Source: Gaiellasilicea sp963794385 (lineage in GTDB: Bacteria > Actinomycetota > Thermoleophilia > Gaiellales > Gaiellaceae). Taken from it: DNA of 64,000 nt. The first letter of the stretch is position 1, and each line of letters begins with the position of its first letter. This document shows, piece by piece, positions 16,915 through 25,560 of this stretch. The notes beneath the pieces were generated by a model. The model was not told the origin of the DNA and made no database searches. It was given only the letters and a program-made list of their open reading frames with translations. The position numbers and the translations under genes were made by a program. Where the stretch lies: NCBI GenBank assembly GCA_963794385.1, contig CAWCDT010000011.1, positions 124,001 through 188,000 on the forward strand, in the 5' to 3' direction.

Positions 16915-16959
16915 CAGGAGTCGAAGCTCTGCGGTGGTTGTGATTTCTAAGGAGGGTAA

Positions 16960-18015
16960 GTGAACGGACGTAAGCTCATGCCGCTCGTGGCGGCGGCGCT
17001 CGTCGCGGTCCTGACGCTGGCGCTCGGCGCCGGCACGGGATCCGCGAAGACGGACGCCAAGGCCGCACCTGCGGCGTACAAGGTCGCACTTGTGACCGAC
17101 ACCGGCGGTCTCGACGACCGCTCGTTCAACTTCCTGGCGAACAAGGGTCTCCAGGACGCGAAGAAGAAGTTCGGAATCACGGGACGCGTGTTCATCTCGA
17201 AGTCAAACTCGGACTACGTGCCGAACCTGTCGACGGCCGCCCGCCAGGGCTACAACCTCGTGATCTCGGTCGGCTTCCTGATGGGTGACGCCACGGCTGC
17301 CGTGGCGAGGCGCTTCCCGAGCACGAAGTTCGCGATCATCGACTTCCCGGCTGCCGATCTCAAAGGCAAGCCCAAGAACGTGCGCGGCCTGCTCTTCAAG
17401 GAGCAGGAGGCCGGCTATCTCGTCGGCTATCTCGCCGGTCTGCAGTCGAAGAACGTCCCGAACAGCTCGGGCGTGATCGCCGCGGTCGGCGGGCTGAAGA
17501 TCCCGCCGGTCGACCGGTTCCTCGGCGGCTACTACGAAGGTGCGAAGAAGGCGTATCCGCAGGTCAAGGTCGAGCACAGCTACTCCCAGGACTTCAACGA
17601 CCAGGCGAAATGCAAGGAGCTGGCGCTGAATCACATCGCCAACGGCGCCACGGTCATCTTCCAGGTCGCCGGCGGATGCGGCCTCGGCGCCCTCAGCGCG
17701 GCGAAGGAGAAGAACGTCTTCGGCCTCGGCGTGGACGCCGACCAGTGGTATCTCGGCAACCACGTGCTCTCGAGCGCGACGAAGAAGGTCGACGTCGCGG
17801 TGTACAGCACGATCGAGCAGGCGCGCAAGTCCGGCGCGGCGTTCCGCGGCGGCGTCAACGCGACGTTCTCGGTCAAGAACGGCGGCGTCGGCTACGGCAG
17901 GCTCTCCACGCGGGTTCAGCCCTCGTGGCGCCGGGCTCTTCTGGGCGTCCGGGCGCAGATCGCGACCGGCAAGATCAAGGTCACCCAGACGGCTCCGCCG
18001 CCCATCACGGGCTAG
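16960..18015 (+). CDS. BMP-family nucleoside-binding protein, non-lipoprotein form
   Basis: Substrate-binding component of BMP/PnrA-type ABC importers, which usually bind purine nucleosides. An N-terminal signal sequence (about residues 7-28) lacks a lipobox cysteine, so it looks secreted or anchored by the uncleaved helix. The mature fold begins VALVTDTGGLDDRSFN, the family hallmark, with SVGFLMGD, GLLFKEQEAGYLVGYL and GLGVDADQWYLG further on. The 351 residues have family length. GTG 16960 sits behind TAAGGAGGG. It is followed by a terminator-like hairpin and a close paralogue. Nearby nucleoside hydrolase and ribokinase genes support nucleosides as cargo. Confidence 0.9.
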   Translation: MNGRKLMPLVAAALVAVLTLALGAGTGSAKTDAKAAPAAYKVALVTDTGGLDDRSFNFLANKGLQDAKKKFGITGRVFISKSNSDYVPNLSTAARQGYNLVISVGFLMGDATAAVARRFPSTKFAIIDFPAADLKGKPKNVRGLLFKEQEAGYLVGYLAGLQSKNVPNSSGVIAAVGGLKIPPVDRFLGGYYEGAKKAYPQVKVEHSYSQDFNDQAKCKELALNHIANGATVIFQVAGGCGLGALSAAKEKNVFGLGVDADQWYLGNHVLSSATKKVDVAVYSTIEQARKSGAAFRGGVNATFSVKNGGVGYGRLSTRVQPSWRRALLGVRAQIATGKIKVTQTAPPPITG

Positions 18016-18025
18016 CGGTTCCTTG

Positions 18026-18062
18026 CCGGAAGGGGCGGGGTTTGGAAACCCGCCCCTTCCGG
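18026..18062 (+). terminator. hairpin between the two BMP genes
   Basis: CCGGAAGGGGCGGGGTTT pairs with AAACCCGCCCCTTCCGG across a GG loop, with a single bulged G. It lies 10 bases after the stop of the first BMP gene and 12 before the ATG of the second. It may act as a partial terminator or mRNA stabiliser that favours expression of the binding protein over the rest of the operon. Confidence 0.7.
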
Positions 18063-18074
18063 TACCACGTCCTC

Positions 18075-19154
18075 ATGAACCGCAGGCCGGGTCTGTGGCT
18101 CCTGCTCGCCGTCGTGGTGGCGCTCCTGGCGCTCGCCGGCTGCGGCAGCGACGATGAGGAGCCGACGGGCGCCGCCACGACCGCCGAGGAGGCCGGTGGC
18201 GCGACCACCGCGGCGCCTGCAGGCGAGGGGATCAGGGTCGGGCTCGTCACGGACATCGGCGGGCTCGACGACCGCTCGTTCAATTTCCTCGCCAACAAGG
18301 GCCTCGAGCAGGCGGAAGCAGAGCTCGGCGTGGACGGCCGGGTCGTCATCTCGCGCGCGAACTCCGACTACGTCCCGAACCTGACGACCCTCGCGCGTCA
18401 GGGGTACGACCTGGTGATCGCGGTCGGCTTCCTGATGGCCGATGCCCTCGACGTGGTCGCCAAGCAGTACCCGGATGTGAACTTCGCGATCATCGACTTC
18501 GCCCAGGAGGAGATGGCGTCGAAGCCGAAGAACGTGCGCGGGCTCCTTTTCAAGGAGCAAGAGGCCGGCTACCTGGTCGGGTACCTCGCCGGCCTGGTTG
18601 TGAAGGAGGCCGGTGGCTCGAACCCGACGGTCAGCTCCGTCGGCGGGCAGAAGATCCCGCCCGTCGACCGTTACATTGCCGGCTTCCAGGCCGGCGCCGA
18701 CGCGGCGAATCCGGGCATCGCGACGCTGAACGAGTACTCGCAGGACTTCGTCGACCAGGCGAAGTGCAAGGAGATCGGCCTCGCCCAGATCGCGCGCGGC
18801 TCCAGTGTTGTCTTCCAGGTCGCGGGGCAGTGCGGCCTCGGCGCCCTCTCCGCCGCCAACGAGCGGAACGTCTGGGGGATCGGCGTCGACGCCGACCAGG
18901 GGTACCTGGGCGACCACATCCTCACGAGCGCCCTGAAGAAGGTCGACGTGGCCGTCTTCCAGACGATCCAGGAGGTTGAGGAGGGGTCGTTCTCGGGCGG
19001 GGAGAACAGCGTCTTCGACGTCGCCTCGGGCGGGGTCGGTCTCGGCGAGATCTCCTCCGAGGTCCCGGCCGACCTCGTCTCGCAGGTGAACGACGTCCAG
19101 GACCAGATCGCCGCGGGCGAGGTCACCAACATCCCGGGAACGATCGGCGGCTAG
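18075..19154 (+). CDS. BMP-family nucleoside-binding lipoprotein
   Basis: Paralogue of the preceding gene. The lipobox LALAGC at the end of a hydrophobic signal marks a lipoprotein anchored through its cysteine. It is followed by an Asp/Glu/Thr/Ala-rich linker and then VGLVTDIGGLDDRSFNFLAN and the same downstream motifs as its neighbour (GLLFKEQEAGYLVGYLAG, GIGVDADQGYLGDH). The 359 residues have family length. The high identity and same orientation indicate tandem duplication, with one copy keeping the lipid anchor. Confidence 0.92.
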   Translation: MNRRPGLWLLLAVVVALLALAGCGSDDEEPTGAATTAEEAGGATTAAPAGEGIRVGLVTDIGGLDDRSFNFLANKGLEQAEAELGVDGRVVISRANSDYVPNLTTLARQGYDLVIAVGFLMADALDVVAKQYPDVNFAIIDFAQEEMASKPKNVRGLLFKEQEAGYLVGYLAGLVVKEAGGSNPTVSSVGGQKIPPVDRYIAGFQAGADAANPGIATLNEYSQDFVDQAKCKEIGLAQIARGSSVVFQVAGQCGLGALSAANERNVWGIGVDADQGYLGDHILTSALKKVDVAVFQTIQEVEEGSFSGGENSVFDVASGGVGLGEISSEVPADLVSQVNDVQDQIAAGEVTNIPGTIGG

Positions 19155-19167
19155 TTCAACCTAGGCC

Positions 19168-19200
19168 CATCCGGGCTCGCGCCGTAGAATCGCCCGGATG
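19168..19200 (+). promoter_or_regulatory. hairpin enclosing the start codon and -10 element of the ABC ATPase gene
   Basis: CATCCGGGC (19168-19176) is perfectly complementary to GCCCGGATG (19192-19200), whose last three bases are the ATG of the ATPase gene. The 15-base loop contains TAGAAT (19185-19190), a -10-like element ending 7 bases before the ATG. In a read-through transcript the stem would hide the start codon, whereas a transcript starting from the internal TAGAAT would be leaderless and lack the left arm. This is inference from sequence only. Confidence 0.5.
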
Positions 19201-20724
19201 AACGAGCGGCGCGTTCTCGAGCTTCGTGGGATCACGAAGCGCTTCCCAGGCATCGTTGCGAACGACCACGTCGACTTCGACCTGCGCGAAGGAGAGGTGC
19301 ACGCGCTACTCGGCGAGAACGGGGCGGGGAAGTCGACGCTGATGAACGTCCTCTACGGCCTGTACCACCCGGACGAGGGCGAGATCCTGATCAACGGCAA
19401 GAAGGCGGAGCTGGGCTCGCCGCGCGCGGCGATCGAGAACGGGGTCGGCATGGTGCACCAGCACTTCATGCTCATCCCGGTGATGACGGTCGCCGAGAAC
19501 ATCGTGCTCGCGACCGAGCCGACCCACAACGGCATCCTGCTCGACTACGCGGCGGCCGAGAAGCGCGTCCGGGACATCTCCACTCGGTTCGGCCTGGCCG
19601 TCGACCCGCGCGCGCTCGTTCACGACATCACGGTCGGGCAGCAGCAGCGCGTCGAGATCCTGAAGGCGCTCTACAGGGGAGCAGACATCCTCATCCTCGA
19701 CGAGCCGACGGCCGTGCTGACCCCACAGGAGGCGCAGGAGCTGTTCGGGATCGTCCGCAGTCTCACCGAGCAGGGGAAGTCGATCATCTTCATCAGTCAC
19801 AAGCTGAACGAGGTGACCGACATCGCCGACCGGATCACCGTCCTGCGGCGCGGGAAGAAGATCGAGACAATCCCGGCAGCCGGCGCCACCGAGGACGGGC
19901 TCGCCCGCCTGATGGTCGGCCGCGAGGTGCTGCTCCGGGTCGACAAGACCGCGGGGCAGCCCGGTGAGCCGCTGCTCGTTGTCGAAGGCCTCAGTGTCGT
20001 CGACGATCGCGAGATCGAGCAGGTGCGCGGAGTCTCGTTCGAGGTCCGCGCCGGCGAGATCGTCGGCATCGCCGGGGTCGACGGGAACGGCCAGACCGAG
20101 TTGATCGACGCGATCACAGGGCTGCGGCCGCTGAAGGAGGGCAGCATCACGATCGACGGCGAGGACATCACGACCGCGAACGTGAAGGACTCGCTCGACG
20201 CCGGTCTCGGGCACATCCCGGAGGACCGGCAGCGGCGCGGGCTCGTGCTCGACTTCTCCCTCGCCGAGAACATCGCCCTCCACGACTACGACCACCCCCC
20301 GTCGTCGAAGTTCGGCTGGCTCTATCCCAGGCGGCTGCTCGAGAAGGCGGCCACGCTGATCCGCGAGTTCGACGTTCGCGGCGGCGGCCCGCAGACGCGC
20401 GCTGCCGGGCTCTCGGGTGGCAACCAGCAGAAGGTGATCCTCGCGCGCGAGATCGACCGCAACCCGAAGGTGCTGATCGCCGCTCAGCCGACCCGCGGGC
20501 TCGACGTCGGCGCGATCGAGTTCGTCCACCGCCGCCTGGTCGGTGAGCGCGACGAGGGCCGCGGCGTTCTGCTCATCTCGCTCGAGCTCGAGGAGATCCT
20601 CTCGCTCTCCGACCGGATCCTCGTCATCTTCGAGGGCGAGATCGTGGGCGAGTTCCCACCGGGTGCCTCCGAAGAGGAGCTCGGCGTCGCGATGATCGGC
20701 GGCGGCCGGAAGGCAGCCGCTTGA
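19198..20724 (+). CDS. nucleoside ABC transporter ATP-binding protein, duplicated NBD
   Basis: Energises import through the two permeases that follow. The 508 residues hold two nucleotide-binding domains. The first has Walker A GENGAGKST (39-47), signature TVGQQQRVEILKAL and Walker B ILILDEPTAVL. The second has a degenerate P-loop GVDGNGQTEL, signature LSGGNQQKVILAREI and the relaxed Walker B LIAAQPTRGLDVG. This is the RbsA/NupO-type arrangement, in which one site is catalytically weak. Downstream TTGA overlap couples translation to the first permease. Confidence 0.94.
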   Translation: MNERRVLELRGITKRFPGIVANDHVDFDLREGEVHALLGENGAGKSTLMNVLYGLYHPDEGEILINGKKAELGSPRAAIENGVGMVHQHFMLIPVMTVAENIVLATEPTHNGILLDYAAAEKRVRDISTRFGLAVDPRALVHDITVGQQQRVEILKALYRGADILILDEPTAVLTPQEAQELFGIVRSLTEQGKSIIFISHKLNEVTDIADRITVLRRGKKIETIPAAGATEDGLARLMVGREVLLRVDKTAGQPGEPLLVVEGLSVVDDREIEQVRGVSFEVRAGEIVGIAGVDGNGQTELIDAITGLRPLKEGSITIDGEDITTANVKDSLDAGLGHIPEDRQRRGLVLDFSLAENIALHDYDHPPSSKFGWLYPRRLLEKAATLIREFDVRGGGPQTRAAGLSGGNQQKVILAREIDRNPKVLIAAQPTRGLDVGAIEFVHRRLVGERDEGRGVLLISLELEEILSLSDRILVIFEGEIVGEFPPGASEEELGVAMIGGGRKAAA

Positions 20725-21989
20725 GCGAGCAGGAGACCCCGCCGACCCCGACGGGCGGGGACTATGCGCCGAGCGTCGCCGCGCGACTCGCGCTCGCGCA
20801 GAAGGCGGGCGGGCTCGCCGTCCCGCTCCTGACGACGATCTTGGCCTTCTTTATCGGCGGCCTCGTCGTCCTCATTACGACCGGGAAGAACCCGCTCAAC
20901 ACGTACAAGGCGATCTTCGAGGGGGCCGGCTTCAACTGGTTCCTCGAGGTCGGTGCTTACGAGCTCCGCATCCCCTTCACGGACGCGTACATCCCGTTTC
21001 CGTGGAACACGAACGACTTCGAGTCGCTCGCGGCGCTCAACCTCCAGCAGACGCTGATCATCTGGGTGCCGCTCGTACTGACCGGCCTCGCAGTCGCCTT
21101 TGCGTTCCGCTGCGGCATGTTCAACATCGGGGGTCAGGGCCAGTACCTCGCCGGCGCAATCATCGCGGTGTGGGTCGGCTCGTCGCTGCCCGGCCTGCCC
21201 GGGATCGTCCACATCCTCGCGGCGATCGTCGCAGGCGCACTGAGCGGTGCGGTCTGGGCGGGCATCGCCGGCCTCCTCAAGGCCCTGCGCGGCACGCACG
21301 AGGTGATCTCGACAATCATGCTCAACTGGATCGCCGTCTGGGTCGGCGTCTACCTCTTCTCCCTCGGCGGCCCGCTCCAGAACGACACCCAGCCGTTCGT
21401 CCCCGTCTCGAACGACGTCCTCGAGGAGTCGAAGCTGAAGGTGTTCTGGGGCGACCCCCTCCTGCAGGGGCTCCACGTCGGCTTCTTCGTCGCCCTCGCC
21501 GCGCTCGTCGTCTACTGGATCACGCTCAACCGGACGACGCTCGGCTACGAGGTCCGTGCGGTCGGATACAACCCCGAGGCTGCGCGCTACGGCGGCATCT
21601 CGGTGGCGCGGAACTACTTCCTCGCGATGGCCATCTCCGGCATGTTCGCCGGGCTCGCCGGCGCCATCGACATCGTTGGCTGGCAGTACCGGATCAACAC
21701 GAACGACATCCTGGCGCCGTCGATCGCCTTCGTCGGCATCGCCGTCGCGCTGCTGGGGCGGAACACCGCGATCGGCGTCGGCCTGTCAGCGCTCCTGTTC
21801 GCGGGACTCGTCACCGGGACGTCGACCCGCAACCTCGACCCCGAGATCTTCCGGCCCGAGCTGGCGTCGAACCTGACGCTGCTGATCCAGGGGCTCGTCG
21901 TCCTCTTCGTGGGCGCGGACGTGCTCATCCTGTCCGTGATCGGCCTCGGCAAGCGGCGGCGACGACGAGTCGCGGAGGCGACCGAATGA
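20721..21989 (+). CDS. nucleoside ABC transporter permease 1
   Basis: Integral membrane subunit of the BMP-type importer, 422 residues, with a hydrophilic N-terminus then about eight to ten hydrophobic segments. AFRCGMFNIGGQGQYLAG and RAVGYNPEAARYGGIS are the motifs of the BPD_transp_2 family (nucleoside, ribose and branched-chain amino acid permeases). TTG 20721 overlaps the ATPase stop. A basic tail (GKRRRRRV) ends it. Confidence 0.93.
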   Translation: MSEQETPPTPTGGDYAPSVAARLALAQKAGGLAVPLLTTILAFFIGGLVVLITTGKNPLNTYKAIFEGAGFNWFLEVGAYELRIPFTDAYIPFPWNTNDFESLAALNLQQTLIIWVPLVLTGLAVAFAFRCGMFNIGGQGQYLAGAIIAVWVGSSLPGLPGIVHILAAIVAGALSGAVWAGIAGLLKALRGTHEVISTIMLNWIAVWVGVYLFSLGGPLQNDTQPFVPVSNDVLEESKLKVFWGDPLLQGLHVGFFVALAALVVYWITLNRTTLGYEVRAVGYNPEAARYGGISVARNYFLAMAISGMFAGLAGAIDIVGWQYRINTNDILAPSIAFVGIAVALLGRNTAIGVGLSALLFAGLVTGTSTRNLDPEIFRPELASNLTLLIQGLVVLFVGADVLILSVIGLGKRRRRRVAEATE

Positions 21990-23179
21990 TCAAGCGGCTG
22001 CTTGCGCGGCTGCCGCGCGGAGTGCGCGCGGTCGCCTGGGTCGGGATTCTCATCGGCATCGCCGCCTTCTGGGTCGCGCTGCCGCCACTGACGATCCGCA
22101 ATCCGGTCGTCCCGGCCGTGATCGGCGTCCTCGGCCTCGCGATCGGGATCGGATCCGTGAGCCGCGGGGAGCGGAGGCTGGGCTGGGGGGCAGTCGTCGT
22201 CGGCGTGCTCGGGATCGCCCTCGGCGTCCTCGCGACGCGCTCGAGCGTCGGCAACCTCGAGCAAGTCGTCGTCTGGTCGGCATTGACCGCCGCGATGCTC
22301 CGCTTCGCGACGCCGCTCGCGTTCGCGGCGATGGGAGGGATCTTCTCCGAGCGCAGCGGCGTCGTGAACATCGGGCTCGAGGGAATGATGCTGTCGGGAG
22401 CGTTCTTCGGGATCCTCGGCGCCGACAAGCTCAACTCCTGGGCGCTCGGGCTGCTCTGCGCCGCCCTCGCCGGCGCAGCGTTCGCGCTCGTGCACGCCTT
22501 CTTCGCCATCCACCTGCGGGCCGACCAGATCGTCGGCGGCACTGCGATCAACTTCCTCGCGCTCGGAGTTACCGGGTACCTCTTCATCGACATTTACGGC
22601 GGCGAGGGGACGCCGCCCGACGTGCCTGACATTCCCGACGTCCACCTCAACTTCCTCGAGGACTGGTACTTCATCGGGCCGGTGCTCGGCCAGCTGAACC
22701 TGATGATCTGGCTCGCCTTCCTGACGGTCGTTGCAACCTGGGTCGTCTTCTTCAAGACACCCGTCGGGCTGCGGATCCGCGCGGTCGGCGAGCATCCGCG
22801 CGCGGCCGACACCGTCGGGATCTCGGTCTACGCGACCCGCTACGGGGCGGTGACGCTCTCCGGCATCCTCGCCGCGCTCGGGGGCGCCTACCTCTCGATC
22901 GGTTTCGTCAACTCGTTCAGCCAGAACATGACAGTCGGGAGAGGCTTCATCGCGCTCGCCGCGGTCATCTTCGGCAACTGGCGCCCCTGGGGCGCCGCGG
23001 CCGCCGCGCTCCTGTTCGGCTTCTCGAGCGCGCTCGCGCAGCGTCTGCCCGCCTACTCGGAGTCGGCGGCCGTGCTCTTCCAGGCGCTTCCCTACGTGCT
23101 CACCCTGGTCGCGGTCGCGGGCCTGATCGGCCGCTCCATCCCGCCTGCTGCAGTTGGCCGTCCCTACCAGAAGCAATAA
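21986..23179 (+). CDS. nucleoside ABC transporter permease 2
   Basis: Second membrane subunit, 397 residues, same permease family: GGIFSERSGVVNIGLEGMML and RAVGEHPRAADTVGIS are its hallmarks. An extra pair of hydrophobic segments (residues about 10-90) precedes the conserved core. ATG 21986 overlaps the stop of permease 1 (ATGA). The end overlaps the start of a small membrane protein gene. Confidence 0.93.
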   Translation: MIKRLLARLPRGVRAVAWVGILIGIAAFWVALPPLTIRNPVVPAVIGVLGLAIGIGSVSRGERRLGWGAVVVGVLGIALGVLATRSSVGNLEQVVVWSALTAAMLRFATPLAFAAMGGIFSERSGVVNIGLEGMMLSGAFFGILGADKLNSWALGLLCAALAGAAFALVHAFFAIHLRADQIVGGTAINFLALGVTGYLFIDIYGGEGTPPDVPDIPDVHLNFLEDWYFIGPVLGQLNLMIWLAFLTVVATWVVFFKTPVGLRIRAVGEHPRAADTVGISVYATRYGAVTLSGILAALGGAYLSIGFVNSFSQNMTVGRGFIALAAVIFGNWRPWGAAAAALLFGFSSALAQRLPAYSESAAVLFQALPYVLTLVAVAGLIGRSIPPAAVGRPYQKQ

Positions 23180-23516
23180 CGGCCGGCCGCCGCGCCCCGC
23201 GAGCGCGCGCCTGTCCGTGCTCGTCGGCCTGCTCTCGGTCGCGGTCATGCCCGTCGCGATCGCTGCGACCCGCTGGTCCGAGGAGTACGAGCTCCTGCAC
23301 GCGGCCGCCGCGATCCCACTCGGCGCCCTCCTCGGGCTCGCGGCGATCCTGCTCGCGCGGCGGGCGCGGTCGCGCCTTGCGCCGACGCTCGGACACCCCC
23401 GCGGGACCCGCACCGCACGGGTCGGGCGCTGGCTGGGCTGGCTCGGATTGCTGCTCGCGCTCACCGCTGCGGGCTCCGTCGGCGTCTACGAGCTGCTCTC
23501 GTACGTGGCCGATTAG
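23154..23516 (+). CDS. small membrane protein
   Basis: A 120-residue product with three hydrophobic stretches (about 22-38, 47-68 and 92-116) separated by Arg-rich loops. TTG 23154 overlaps permease 2 by 26 bases; an internal GTG at codon 22 is an alternative start. No family is recognised. Its position between the importer and a RodZ-like gene gives no firm clue to function. Confidence 0.6.
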   Translation: MAVPTRSNNGRPPRPASARLSVLVGLLSVAVMPVAIAATRWSEEYELLHAAAAIPLGALLGLAAILLARRARSRLAPTLGHPRGTRTARVGRWLGWLGLLLALTAAGSVGVYELLSYVAD

Positions 23517-23536
23517 GACGGCGCCCGGGCGGTCGG

Positions 23537-23542
23537 TACCAT
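23537..23542 (+). promoter_or_regulatory. -10 element TACCAT, leaderless start of the rodZ-like gene
   Basis: TACCAT ends 6 bases before GTG 23549; no Shine-Dalgarno is present. Confidence 0.45.
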
Positions 23543-23548
23543 GCTCCA

Positions 23549-24277
23549 GTGTTCGAGATCGGCACGAGCCTCCGCGAGGCCCGTCTGCGTCGCCAGATCG
23601 ACTTTCCGGAGGCGGAGTACGGCACCAAGATCCGCAGCCGCTACCTGCGCGCCCTCGAGGACGAGCGCTTCGAGCTGCTTCCCTCGCACACGTACATCAA
23701 GGGTTTTCTGCGCACATACGCCGAGTATCTCGGGCTCGACGGCCAGCTCTACGTCGACGAGTACAACTCGCGCTATGTGATCGGCGAGGAGGACGGGCCC
23801 GTGCGCACGGCGCGGCGGGTCCCGGCCGCACGGGCGCGGCGGGCCGAGCGGCGCGAGTCGAGGATCGTCCTGCTCGCCTTGATCGCGATCGCGCTCGTCA
23901 CCTCGCTCGTGATCGTCGCCTGGCAGTTCGGCAGCCCCGAGAACGAGCCCGTCCGGGGTCTCGGGACGACGACCCGGGCCGCGGCGAAGGTACCGCCGCT
24001 GCCGGCCGGCTCGGCCCGCCTCGAGGTGCGCGCCACCCGCGGCGATTCCTACATGATCGTGCGCTCGCGGAGCGCGATCGGGAAGGTCCTCTACCAGGGC
24101 ACGCTCGAGCGGGGTCAGAAGCAGCTGTTCGACAACAGGGTGCTCTGGCTGCGGCTCGAGTCTCCCGCCAACGTGCTCGCGAAGGTGAACGGCAACCGGG
24201 TGAAGCTGGGGCGGGCGGTGAAGGCGCAAGGTGTGTTCGTGACGGCGAAGAAGATCTTCGCCGCCGACGCGAGTTGA
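23549..24277 (+). CDS. RodZ-like helix-turn-helix membrane protein
   Basis: Cytoplasmic Xre-type HTH (about residues 1-75: GTSLREARLRRQIDF, SRYLRALEDERFELLPS, FLRTYAEYLGLD), a basic juxtamembrane stretch, one membrane helix (about 108-128), then an external DUF4115-type domain. This is the layout of RodZ, which links the cytoskeleton and wall synthesis to cell shape in rods; in actinobacteria its role is less clear. The 242 residues fit. The stop overlaps the TTG of cinA. Confidence 0.85.
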   Translation: MFEIGTSLREARLRRQIDFPEAEYGTKIRSRYLRALEDERFELLPSHTYIKGFLRTYAEYLGLDGQLYVDEYNSRYVIGEEDGPVRTARRVPAARARRAERRESRIVLLALIAIALVTSLVIVAWQFGSPENEPVRGLGTTTRAAAKVPPLPAGSARLEVRATRGDSYMIVRSRSAIGKVLYQGTLERGQKQLFDNRVLWLRLESPANVLAKVNGNRVKLGRAVKAQGVFVTAKKIFAADAS

Positions 24278-25560
24278 GCTCCGCCGCAGGCCGCCCGCGG
24301 GCGGTGGTCGTCGTCACGGGGAGCGAGCTCGTGCGCGGCGAGCGGACCGACCTGAACGGCCCGTTCCTCTCCCGCTCGCTGCTCTCCCTCGGGCTCGAGC
24401 CGGCCCGGATCGAGGTCGTCGGCGACGAGCCGCACGAGCTGGAGGCAGCGATCCGTGAGGCCGTCGCAGCCGCCGACCTCGTCGCGTGCTCGGGTGGGCT
24501 CGGGCCGACCCACGACGACCGGACGGTCGAGACGGTCGCGCAGGTCGCGGGCCTGGGGCTCAGAATCGACGAGCAGCTGGAGGCGGAGATCGAGGGCATC
24601 TCACGGCGGGTCGCCGAGCGGATGAACCGCCCCTATGCCGACTTCTCCACCGGTGTACGGAAGCAGGCGACGATCCCGGAGGGCGCGATCTCGCTCGGCC
24701 TCGCCGGCACGGCGCCAGGCCTCGTCGTCGAGGCGAACGGGACGCCCGTCGTGGTCCTGCCGGGGCCGCCGGCCGAGCTGCAGCGGCTCTGGCCAAGGGC
24801 GCTCGAGACGGAGCCGGTCCGCCGCGTGCTCGCCGGAGGACGCCCGCCGCTGCGGCGGACGCTCCGCCTCTTCGGCCCCGGCGAATCGCAGGTCGCACGG
24901 GCCTTCCAGGAGGCCGGCGGCGACGGGGAGGGGCTCGAGGTGACCATCTGCGCGCGCGACTTCGAGGTGCACGTCGACCTCGTCGCCGAGCCCGCCGTGG
25001 AGGAGCGGCTTCTCGCGCTCGAGCAAGCGCTCGCGGAGCGGCTGGGAAGCTACCTCTACTCCACCGACGGCCGCACGGTGGAGGAGATCGTGCTCGATCG
25101 CTGCCGCGAGCGAGGTTTCACGCTCGCGACCGCCGAATCCTGCACGGGCGGCCTCGTCGCGGCGCGGCTGACCGCGGTACCCGGCTCGTCGGATGCGGTC
25201 GTGGGCGGGATCGTCTCGTACGCGAACGAGGTGAAGATCGACCAGCTCGGGGTGCCGGCGGCCCTGATCGAGGAGCACGGCGCCGTGTCGGCCGAGGTCG
25301 CAGAGGCGATGGCCCGGGGCGCCCGCGAGCGGCTCGGCGTGGACGTCGCAGTCTCCGTCACCGGCGTGGCCGGGCCCGGCGGAGGGACCGAGGAGAAGCC
25401 CGTCGGCCTCGTCTACTTCCACGCCGAGACGCCCGACGGCGGCCGCGGGTCGGGGTTCAACTTCCCCGGCGACCGCGACTCGATCAGGCGGCGGTCGGTC
25501 GTCGCCTCGCTGCACCTGCTGCGGCGACTTCTGGAACAGAATCGTGACAGTTCGGAGTGA
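24274..25560 (+). CDS. cinA: CinA family protein (competence/damage-inducible; NMN deamidase domain)
   Basis: Two domains in 428 residues. The N-terminal MoCF-like domain (TGSELVRGERTDLNG, SGGLGPTHDDRTVE) is linked to ADP-ribose/NAD metabolite hydrolysis. The C-terminal CinA domain (ATAESCTGGLVAARLTAVPG, SVTGVAGPGGGTEEKPVG) corresponds to NMN amidohydrolase PncC. The pairing with recA downstream is classical. Start TTG 24274 overlaps the rodZ-like stop (TTGA). Confidence 0.95.
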   Translation: MSSAAGRPRAVVVVTGSELVRGERTDLNGPFLSRSLLSLGLEPARIEVVGDEPHELEAAIREAVAAADLVACSGGLGPTHDDRTVETVAQVAGLGLRIDEQLEAEIEGISRRVAERMNRPYADFSTGVRKQATIPEGAISLGLAGTAPGLVVEANGTPVVVLPGPPAELQRLWPRALETEPVRRVLAGGRPPLRRTLRLFGPGESQVARAFQEAGGDGEGLEVTICARDFEVHVDLVAEPAVEERLLALEQALAERLGSYLYSTDGRTVEEIVLDRCRERGFTLATAESCTGGLVAARLTAVPGSSDAVVGGIVSYANEVKIDQLGVPAALIEEHGAVSAEVAEAMARGARERLGVDVAVSVTGVAGPGGGTEEKPVGLVYFHAETPDGGRGSGFNFPGDRDSIRRRSVVASLHLLRRLLEQNRDSSE

